Assembly (NCBI GenBank): GCA_963681505.1
Contig: OY811989.1
Coordinates: 5,094,335-5,158,334 of the forward strand
Origin: Eunapius fragilis
Taxonomy: Eukaryota > Porifera > Demospongiae > Spongillida > Spongillidae
Direction of reading: 5' to 3'
Length of the DNA stretch: 64,000 bases
The translations under genes and the position numbers were made by a program. Shown in pieces: positions 41,601 to 51,869 of the stretch. Position 1 is the stretch's first letter; every line of letters begins with the position of its first letter. The notes below the pieces were generated by a model that was not told where the DNA came from, ran no database searches, and worked only from the letters and a program-made list of their open reading frames with translations.

Positions 41601-44200
41601 TCAATCTGTAACAATTTGGCGCAGTTCGGCGCGCTGCGACGGATTGCAGCACTTTCGCGGAACCAATCGGTAACAATTCGGCGAGCTACTACGGATTGCT
41701 GCACTATCGCCGGATCAATCTGCAACAATTCGTGGCAATTCGGCGCGCTGAGACAGATTGCTTCACTATGGCGGGATCAATCTGCAACAATTCGACGCAT
41801 TTCGGCGTGCTGAGACGGATTGCTGCACTTTCGCAGGATCAATCTGCAATATGTTATTCGGCACAATTCGGCGCGCTGCGACCGATTGCTGAACTTTCTT
41901 TGGTTCAATCTGAAAAAATTCAGCACAATTCGGCGCGCTGCGACGGATTCCTGCACTTTCGCAGGATCAGTCTGTAACAATTCGGGGTAATTCGGCACGC
42001 CGAGACCGATTGCTTAGTGGTAGTGGGATTGGTAGTGGTAGTGGTAGTGGGATTGGTAGTGGGATTGGTAGTGGTAGTGGTAGTGGTAGTGGGATTGGTA
42101 GTGGGATTGGTAGTGGGATTGGTAGTGGTAGTGGGATTGGTAGTGGGATTGGTAGTGGGATTGGTAGTGGGAATGGTAGTGGGATTGGTAGTGGTAGTGG
42201 TAGTGGTAGTGGGATTGGTAGTGGGATTGGTAGTGGGATTGGTAGTGGGATTGGTAGTGGAATTTGAAGTGTTAGTGGGATTGGTAGGGGAATTGGTAGT
42301 GGTAGTGGTAGTGGGATTGGTAGTAGGATTGCTAGTGGGATTGGTAGTGGTAGTGGGATTAGTAGTGGGATTGGTAGTGGGATTGGTAGTGGGATTGGTA
42401 GTGGTAGTGGTAGTGGGATTCGTAGTGGTAGTGGTGGAGGTAGTGGGATTGGTTGTGGGATTGGTAGTGGAATTAGTTGTGGGATAGGTAGTGGTAATGG
42501 TAGTGGTAGTGGGATTGGTAGTGGGATTGGTAGTGGGATTGGTAGTGGGATTGGTAGTGGTAATTGTAGTAGTAGTGGGATCGGTAGTGGGATTTGTAGT
42601 GGTATTGGTAGTGGGATTGGTAGTGGTAGTGGTAGTGGGATTGGTAGTGGTAGTGGTAGTGGTAGTGGGATTGTTAGTGGGATTGGTAGTGGGATTGGTA
42701 GTGGGATTGGTAGTGGAAATTGTAGTGGTAGTGGGATTGGTAGGGGAATTGGTAGTGGTAGTGGTAGTGGGATTGGTAGTGGTAGTGGTAGTGGGATTGG
42801 TAGTGGGATTTGTAGTGGTAGTGGTAATGGGATTGGTAGTGGGATTGGTAGTGGTAATTATAGTGGTAGTGGGATTAGTAGTGGGATTGGTAGTGGTAGT
42901 GGTAGTGGTAATGGAAGTGGTAGTGGTAGTGGAATTGGCCGCGGTATTGGTAGTGGGATTGGTAGTGGGATTAGTTGTGGTAGTGGTATTGGTAGTGGGA
43001 TTGGTAGTGGGATTGGTAGTGGTAATTGAAGTGGGATTGCGGGATCAATCTGTAACAATTCAGCGCAATTCAGCGCACTGCGACGGATTGGTGCACTTTT
43101 GCGGGATCAATCTGTAACAATTTGGCGCAATTCGGCGCGCTGCGACGGATTGCAGCACTTTCGCGGAACCAATCGGTAACAATTTGGCGAGCTACTACGG
43201 ATTGCTGCACTATCGCCGGATCAATCTGCAACAATTTGTGGCAATTCGGCGCGCTGAGACGGATTGCTGCACTTTCGCAGGATCAATCTGCAAAATGTTA
43301 TTCGGCACAATTCGGCGCGCTGCGACCGATTGCTGAACTTTCTTTGGTTCAATCTGCAAAAATTCAGCACAATTCGGCGCGCTGCGACGGATTCCTGCAC
43401 TTTCGCAGGATCAGTCTGTAACAATTCGGGGTAATTCGGCACGCCGAGACCGATTGCTTAGTGGTAGTGGGATTGGTTGTGGTTCTGGTAGTGGGATTGG
43501 TAGTGGGATTGGTAGTGGTAGTGATAGTGGTAGTGGGATTGGTAGTGGGATTGGTAGTGGGATTGGTAGTGGTAGTGGGATTGGTAGTGGGATTGGTAGT
43601 GGGATTGGTAGTGGGATTGGTAGTGGTAGTGGTAGTGGTAGTGGGATTGGTAGTGGGATTGGTAGTGGGATTGGTAGTGGGATTGGTAGTGGAAATTGAA
43701 GTGTTAGTGGGATTGGTAGGGGAATTGGTAGTGGTAGTGGTAGTGGGATTGGTAGTGGTAGTGGTAGTGGGATTGGTAGTAGGATTGGTAGTGGGATTTG
43801 TAGTGGTAGTGGGATTGGTAGTGGGATTGGTAGTGGGAGTGGTAGTGGGATTGGTAGTGGTAGTGGTAGTGGGATTCGTAGTGGTAGTGGTAGAGGTAGT
43901 GGGATTGGTAGTGGGATTGGTAGTGGCAGTGGTAGTGGTAGAGGGATTGGTAGTGGGATTGGTAGTGGGATTGGTAGTGGGATAGGTAGTGGTAATGGTA
44001 GTGGTAGTGGGATTGGTAGTGGGATTGGTAGTGGGATTGGTAGTGGGATTGTAAGTGGGAATGGTAGTGGGATTGGTAGTGGGATTGGTAGTGGAAATTG
44101 TAGTGGTAGTGGGATCGGTAGGGGAATTGGTAGTGGTAGTGGTAGTGGGATTGGTAGTGGTAGTGGTAGTGGGATTGGTAGTGGGATTGGTAGTGGATAC
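35603..44200 (+). repeat. Satellite B with satellite C clusters, second segment
   Basis: Same higher-order structure and orientation as before the insertion. C clusters lie at about 36055-36480, 37705-38135, 39355-39785, 40245-40395, 41525-42015 and 43030-43460, so the spacing is about 0.9-1.65 kb. Rare reference points such as GGAATTGGCCGCGGTATTGG appear at the same place before most C clusters, which shows kilobase-scale units have been copied. The array ends at 44200, where satellite A starts. Confidence 0.95.
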
Positions 44201-47200
44201 ATATCGAAATACTTGACTCCTGCAGGAGTCATACATTGAAATACTTGACTCCTGCAGGAGTCATATACATTGAAATTCTTGAGTGACATACTTGACTCCT
44301 GCAGGAGTCAAGTATCTCCATGTATGACTCCTGAAGGAGTAAAGTTTGTCAGTATCACTGACTACTACAGGAGTCATATGTCAATATGTATGACTCCTGC
44401 AGGAGTGAGCAATCTCCATGTATGACTCCTGCAGGAGTCAAATATGTCACTATGAATGACTCCTGCAAGAGTCACGTATTTCAATATATGACTCCTGCAG
44501 GAGTGAAGTATTTCAATGAATGACTCCTGCAGGAGTCAAGAATATGTTATGTATGGCTCTTGCAGGAGTCAAGGATCTCCATACATGACACCTGAAGGAG
44601 TCAAGTATATCAGTATCAATGACTCCTTTAGGAGTCAAGTATTTCAATGTATGACTCCCGCAGGAGTCTAAAATTTCAATGTATGACTCTTGCAAAAGTC
44701 AAATATGTCTATATGTATGACTCCTGCAAGAGTCAAGTATCTCCATGCATGACTCCTGCAGGAGTCAAGTGTGTCAGAATGTATGAGTCCTGCAGGAGTC
44801 AAGTATGTCAATATGTATTACTCCTGCATGAGTCAACTATATATTTGCATGACTCCTGCAGGAGTCAAGTATGTCAGATTGGATGACTGCTGCAAGAGTC
44901 AAATTTGTCACTATGAATGACTCCTGCAGGAGTCAAGTACTTCAATGTATTACTCCTACAAGAGTCAAGTTTGTCAGTATGCATGACTCCATCAGGAGTC
45001 AAATATTTCAATGAAGGACTCCTGCAGGAGTAAAGTATGTCAATATGTATGACTCCTCCAGGAGTCATGTATCTCCATGCATTACTCCTGCAGGAGTCAT
45101 GTATGTCAGTCTGCATGACTCCTGCAGGAGTCAAATATATATTTCCGTGACTCCTGCAGGAGTCAAGTATGTCAGTATGCAAGACTCCTGCAGGAGTCAA
45201 GTATCTCAATGTATGACTCCTGCAGGAGTCAAGTATCTCCATGCATGACTCCTGCAGGAGTCAAGTATGTCTGTATGTATGACTCCTGCAGGAGTCAAGT
45301 ATGTCACTCAAGAATTTCAATGTATATGACTCCTGCAGGAGTCAAGTATTTCAATGCATGACTCCTGCAGGAGTCAAGTATTTCGATATGTATGACTCCT
45401 CCAGGAGTCAAGTATCTCCATGCATGACACCTGAAGGAGTCAAGTATTTCAGTATCAATGACTCCTACAGGAGTCATATGTCAATATGTATGACTCCTGC
45501 AGGAGTGAAGTATTTCAATGAATGACTCCTGCAGGAGTCAAGAATGTGAATATGTATGACTCTTGCAGGAGTCAAGTATCTCCATGCATGACACCTGCAG
45601 GAGTAAAGAATGTCAGTATCAATGACTCCTGCAGGAGTCAAGTATTTCAATGTATGACTCCCGCAGGAGTCAAGGATTTCAATGTATGACTCCTGCAGGA
45701 GTCAAATATGTCAATATGTATGACTCCTGCAGGAGTCAATTATCTCCAATCATGACTCCTGCAGGAGTCAAGTATGTCAGTAAGAATGCCTTCTGCAGGA
45801 GTCATATGTCAATTTGTATGACTCCTGCAGGAGTGAGCAATCTCCATGTATGACTCCTGCTGGAGTGAAATATGGCACTATGAGTGACTCCTCCAGGAGT
45901 CATTTATCTCCATGCATGACTCCTGCAGGAGTCAAGTATGCCAGTATGTATGACTCCTGCATGAGTCAACTATATGTTTGCATGACTCCTGCTGGAGTCA
46001 AGTATGTCAGTATGCAAGACTCCTGCTGGAGTCAAGTATCTCAATGTATGACTCCTGCAGGAGTCAAGTATCTCCATTCATGACTCCTGCAGGAGTCAAG
46101 TATGTCAGAATGTAAGACTCCTGTAGGAGTCAAGTATGTCACTCAAGAATTTCAATGTATGACTCCTGCAGGAGTCAAGTATTTAATTTATGACTCCTAC
46201 ATAAGTCAAGTATGATGATGTGTCTGACTCCTGCAGGAGTCAAGTATTTCAATGTATGACTCCTGCAGGAGTCAAGTATTTCAATATGTATGACTCCTGC
46301 AGAAGTCAAGTTAGTCAGTATGTATGACTTCTGCAGGAGTCATACATATATTTGCATGACTCCTGCTGGAGTCAAGTATGTCAGTATGCAAGACTCCTGC
46401 AGGAGTCAAGTATCTCAATGTATGACTCCTGCAGGAGTCAAGTATCTCCAAGCATGACTCCTGCAGTAGTCAAGAATGTCAGTACGTATGACTCCTGTAG
46501 GAGTCAAGTATGTCACTCAAGTATTTCAATGTATGACTTATGTAGGAGTCAATTATTTCAATTATGACTCCTGTAGGAGTCAAGTATATCAATATGTCTG
46601 ACTCCTGCAGGAGTCAAGTATTTCAATATATGACTCCTGCATGAGTCAAGTATTTCAACATGTATGACTCCTGCAGGAGTCAAGTATCTCCATGTATGAC
46701 ACCTGAAGGAGTCAAGTATGTCAGTATCAATGACTACTACAGGAGTCATATGTCAATATGTATGACTCCGGCAGGAGTGAGCAATCTCCATGTTTGACTC
46801 CTGCAGGAGTCAAATATGTTACTATGAATGACTCCAGCAGGAGTCACGTATTTCAATATACGACTCGTGCAGGAATGAAGTCTTTCAAGTATGCCAGTAT
46901 GTATGACTCCTGCATGAGTCAACTATAAATTTGCATGACGCCTGCAGGAGTCAAGTATGTCAGTATGCAAGACTCCTGCAGGAGTCAAGTATCTCAATGA
47001 ATAACTCCTGCAGGAGTCAAGTATCTACATGCATGACTCCTGCAGGAGTCAAGTATGTCAGTATGTACGACTCCTGCAGGAGTCAAGTATGTCAGTATGT
47101 ATGACTCCTGCAGGAGTCATACATATATTTGCATGACTCCTGCAGGAGTCAAGTATGTCAGTATGCAAGACTCCTGCAGGAGTCAAGTATCTCAATGTAT

Positions 47201-47496
47201 GACTCCTGCAGGAGTCATGTATCTCCAAGCATGACTCCTGCAGTAGTCAAGTATGTCAGTATGTATGACTCCTGCAGGAGTCAAGTATGTCACTCAAGTA
47301 TTTCAATATATGACTCCTGCAGGGGTCAATTATTTCAATCATGACTCCTGCAGGAGTCAAGTATATCAATATGTCTGACTCCTGCAGGAGTCAAGTATTT
47401 CAATGTATTACTCCTGCAGGAGTCAAGTATTTCAATATGTATGACTCCTGCAGGAGTCAAGTATCTCCATGTATGACACCTGAAGGAGTCAAGTAT
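44201..47496. repeat. Satellite A, block 2
   Basis: The same palindrome as in block 1, but spacers are mostly AGTATTTCAATGTA, AGTATGTCAGTATGTA and AGTATCTCCATGCA. A landmark, GTCACTCAAGAATTTCAATG, recurs at about 45303, 46137, 46513 and 47289 and marks a higher-order unit of several hundred base pairs. Confidence 0.95.
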
Positions 47497-47888
47497 CGGA
47501 AGTTTCGTTAGAAACTTCCATATAGGATTTGATCCCGACTATGAATGTCATTAAAAAAACGCGACCCGTCTGTAACAACACTCCCGACGATCGGGTCGTG
47601 TAGTATGTTTTAGCAATCGATCTTGAAGTCAAAAATCAGTAGTTTCGTTTTTGTTTCATGTCGCTGAACCGCGTGGTTGTTGAGAACAAGAGTGTACTGC
47701 CCGTCCTCGTACCCAGTCTCGGAACAAGGGGCGGGTCGTCTTCTCCTTCTTGCCCACGCATAACTCAGGACAGGAACATTTCTAAGCGATGAAAATTGCA
47801 CCAATAGCTTCAGAATCGGCTGGAGGACTCACTTTTATATAATATAATACTTTGATAAACAATCGACTATCAGCCTCCTATGTCTTGT

Positions 47889-48021
47889 TAGTCTCGTACC
47901 CAGACCGTCTATGACGTAAGCGATTATCGCTGTAAACACTACGTCCATACGTATGGACGTAGTGATTATACTATTTACAGCGATAATCGCTTACGTCATA
48001 GACGGTCTGGGTACGAGACTA
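47889..48021. mobile_element. 133-bp palindromic MITE with 9-bp target duplication
   Basis: The TIR starts TAGTCTCGTACCCAGACCG, the arms are about 48 bp and perfect, and a central palindrome ACTACGTCCATACGTATGG lies between. ATGTCTTGT at 47880-47888 and 48022-48030 is a perfect 9-bp target-site duplication, the length typical of Mutator-like elements. It is nested in the short foldback element. Confidence 0.88.
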
Positions 48022-48063
48022 ATGTCTTGTATAATTAAATGGATATGAAAAGAAATAAAGAAA

Positions 48064-48349
48064 ACAAGTAAATAAAAACATTCTCTACGATATAGTTGGT
48101 GGGATATAGGATTTGATTATGACATTGGTGGTGTAAAAAGCAAGGAAACAAGGTCTTATCAGAAGGGTAAATGTCATAGTCCTATATTTAGCACACAAAC
48201 AACACATGTCCTAGAAATGTGCTAAATATAGGACTATGTCATTTTCCCTTCTGATAAGACCTTGCTTCCTTGCTTTTTACACCACCAATGTCATAATCAA
48301 ATCCTATATCCCACCAACTTTCTCGTAGAGAATGTTTTTATTTACTTGT
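48064..48349. repeat. Foldback arm pair at the right end of the short element
   Basis: Two inverted arms of about 138 bp start and end with ACAAGTAAATAAAAACATTC and its complement. Arms differ at only about six positions. The tip reads CCTATATTTAGCAC and GTGCTAAATATAGG. Confidence 0.9.
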
Positions 48350-50847
48350 GTCAGTATCAATGACTACTACAGGAGTCATATGTCAATATGTATAACTCCG
48401 GCAGGAGTGAGCAATCTCCATGTATGACTCCTGCAGGAGTCAAATATGTCACTATGAATGACTCCTGCAGGAGTCACGTATTTCAATATATGACTCGTGC
48501 AGGAGTGAAGTATTTCAAGTATGCCAGTATATATGACTCCTGCATGAGTCAACTATATATTTGCATGACTCCTGCAGGAGTCAAGTATGTCAGTATGCAA
48601 GACTCCTGCAGGAGTCAAGTATCTCAATGTACGACTCCTGCAGGAGTCAAGTATCTCCATGCATGACTCCTGCAGGAGTCAAGTATGTCATTATGTATGA
48701 CTCCTGCAAGAGTCAAGTATGTCACTCAAGAATTTCAATGTATGACTCCTGCAGGAGTCAAGTATTTCAATTATGACTCCTGCAGGAGTCAAGTATGTCA
48801 ATATGTCTGACTCCTGCAGGAGTCAAGTACTTCAATGTATGACTACTGCAGGAGTCAAGTATTTCAATATTAATGACTCCTGCAGGAGTCAAGTATGTCA
48901 GTATGTATGACTCCTGCAGGAGTCAACTATATATTTGCATGACTCCTGCAGGAGTCAAGTATGTCAGTTTGTATGCCTGCTGCAGGAGTCAAATATGTTA
49001 CAATGAATGACTCCTGCAGGAGTCAAGTATGTCAGTATGTTAGTATGTATGATTCCTGCAGGAGTCGTACATATATTTGCATGACTCCTGCAGAAGTCAA
49101 GTATGTCAGTATGCAAGACTCCTGCAGGAGTCATGTATCTCAATGTATGACTCCTGCAGGAGTCAAGTATCTCCAAGCATGACTCCTGCAGGAGTCAAGT
49201 ATGTCAGTATGTATGACTCCTGCAGGAGTCAAGTATGTCACTCAAGTATTTCAATGTATGACTCCTGCAGGAGTCAATTAATTCAATTATGACTCCTGCA
49301 GGAGTCAAGTATATCAATATGTCTGACCCCTGCAGGAGTCAAGTATTTCAATGTATGACTCCTGCAGGAGTCAAGTATTTCAATATGTATGACTCCTGCA
49401 GGAGTCAAGTATCTCCATGTATGACACCTGAAGGAGTCAAGTATGTCAGTATCAATGACTACTACAGGAGTCATATGTCGATATGTATGACTCCGGCAGG
49501 AGTGAGCAATCTCCATGTATGACTCCTGCAGGAGTCAAATATGTCACTATGAATGACTCCTGCAGGAGTCACGTATTTCAATATATGACTCGTGCAGGAG
49601 TGAAGTATTTCAATGAATGACTCCTGCAGGAGTTAAGAATATCAATATGTATGACTCTTGCAGGAGTCAAGGATCTCCATACATGACACCTCCAGGAGTC
49701 AAGTATGTCAGTATCAATGACTCTTGCAGGAGTCAAGTATCTCAATGTATGACTCCCGCAGGACTCAAGTATTTCAATGTATGACTCCTGCAGGCGTCAA
49801 ATATGTCAAAATGTATGACTCCTGCAAGAGTCAAGTATCTCCATGCATGACTCCTGCAGGAGTCAAATATGTCAGTATCAATGACTCCTGCAGGAGTCAT
49901 AAGTCAATTTGTATGACTCCTGCAGGAGTGAGAAATCTCCATGTATGACTCCTGCAGGAGTTATGTATGTCAGAATGTATGAGTCCTGCAGGAGTCAAGT
50001 ATGTCAATATGTATGACTCCTGCAGGAGTCAACTATACATTTGCATGACTCCTGCAGGAGTCAAGTATGTCAGATTGGATGACAGCTGCAGGAGTCAAAT
50101 ATTTCACAATGAATGACTCCTGCAGGAGTCAAGTATTTCAATGTATGACTCCTATAAGAGTCAAGTTTGTCAGTATGCATGACTCCTGCAGGAGTCAAGT
50201 ATTTCAATGAATGACTCCTGTAGGAGTAAAGTATGTCAATATGTATGACTCCTCCAGGAGTCATGTATCTCCATGCATGAATCCTGCCGGCAGGAGTCAA
50301 GTATGTCAGTTCGTATGACTCCTGCAGGAGTCAAATATATATTTGCATGACTCCTGCAGGAGTCAAGTATGTCAGTATGCAAGACTCCTGTAGGAGTCAA
50401 GTATCTCAATGTATGACTCCTGCAGGAGTCAAGTATCTCCATGCATGACTCCTGCAGGAGTCAAGTATGTCAGTATGTTTGACTCCTGCAGGAGTCAAGT
50501 ATGTCACTTAAGAATTATTTCAATGTATGACTCCTGCAGGAGTCAAGTATTTCAATTATGACTCCTGCAGGAGTCAAGTATTTCAATGTATGACTCCTGC
50601 AAGAGTCAAGTATTTCAATATTTATGACTCCTGCAGGAGTCAAGTATGTCAGTATGTATGACTCCGGCAGGAGTCAATTATATGTTTGCATGACTCCTGC
50701 AGGAGTCAAGTATTTCAATGTATGACTCCTGCAGGAGTCAAATATGTCAATATGTATGACACCTGCAAGAGTCAAGTATCTCCATGCATGACTCATGCAG
50801 GAGTCAAGTATGTCACTATGAATGACTCCTGCAGGAGTCATGCATAG
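48350..50847. repeat. Satellite A, block 3
   Basis: Continuation of block 2 after the insertion, with the same spacer classes and the landmark GTCACTCAAG at about 48720, 49229 and, as a variant, 50505. It ends at a junction with inverted satellite C. Confidence 0.95.
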
Positions 50848-51869
50848 TTACAGATTGGTTCCGCTAAAGTGCACCAATCCGTCACAGCGCGCCGAATTGC
50901 GCTGAATTGTTACAGATTGAACCCGTGAAAGTGCAGCAATCTGTCGCAGCGCGCCGAATTGCGCCGAATTGTTGCAGATTGATCCGGCGATAGTGCAGCA
51001 ATCCGTTGCAGCGCGCCGAATTGTTTTATATTGATGGCGGGGTCAATCTGCAACAATTCGGCGTAATTCGGCGCGCATGGACGGATTGGTGCCCTTCGGC
51101 TGGACCAATCTGTAACAATTCGGCGCCATTCGGCGTGGTGCGACCGATTGTTGCACATTCACGGGATCAACCTGATTGCTGCACTTTCACGGGATCAATC
51201 TGTAACAATTCGGCGCATTTCGGCGCGCTGCGACGGATTGTTGCATTTTCGCGGGATCAATCTGCAACAATTTGGCACAATTCGGCGCTCTGCGACCGAT
51301 TGCTGCACTTTCACTGGTTCATTCTGTAACAATTCAGCGCAATTCGGCGCGCTGCGACGGATTGGTGCAATTTTGCGGGATCAATCTGCAACAATTCGGC
51401 ACAATTCGGCGCGCTGCGACGGATTGCAGCACTTTCACCGGATCAATCTGTTATAATTCAGCGCAATTCGGCGCGCTGCAACGGATTCCTGCACTTTTGC
51501 AGGATCGATCTGCAACATTTCGGCGCAATTCGGCGCACTGGGACGGATTGGTGCACTTTGGTTGGACCAATCTGTAACAATTTGGCACAATTCGGTGCGC
51601 TGCGACGGATTACTGCACTTTCGCGGGATCAATCTGCAACACCTCGGCAGAATTCGGCGCGCTGAGACGCATTGCTGCACTTTCGCGGGATCAATCTGCA
51701 ACATGTTATTCGGCACAATTCGGCGCGCTGCGACCGATTGCAGCACTTTCACGGGTTCAATTTGTAAAAATTCAGCGCAATTCGGCGCGCTGCAACGGAT
51801 TCCTGCACTTTCGCAGGATCAATATGTAACAATTCGGGGCGATTCGGCGCGCTGAGATCGATTGCTAAG
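50848..51869. repeat. Satellite C block with an internal orientation switch
   Basis: About 16 units of the 62-bp repeat. Units from 50848 to about 51026 are in reverse orientation (CAATCCGT...GCAGCGCGCCGAATTG). From about 51035 they are direct. It is the longest C block and is not interrupted by B. Confidence 0.92.

Larger units (their letters stand above)
47497..48349 (+). mobile_element. Short foldback/hairpin element (Helitron-like candidate), related to the 60.57-63.82 kb element
   Basis: The left end is C, then a 9-bp stem (47498-47506 with 47511-47519) closed by loop GTTA, then ATATAGGATTTGAT. The left module to about 47860 is homologous to 60571-60925 (shared ATGAATGTCATTAA, TCGT(A/G)CCCAGTC, GTCGTCTTCT). 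The right end is the foldback at 48064-48349, ending TTTATTTACTTGT. The satellite unit around 46711 and 49434 gives the empty site (GGAGTCAAGTAT/GTCAGTATC): nothing was duplicated or lost. A one-base ambiguity allows the parse A^T with element TC...CTTG, a Helitron-style site. A Mutator-like MITE is nested at 47889-48021. No intact gene. Confidence 0.7.

Noticed and set aside
25225-50847. CRISPR-like look of satellite A (palindromic repeat plus short spacer)
   Set aside because: Spacers are themselves repeated and similar, no cas genes are near, and the surrounding genes are spliced animal genes.
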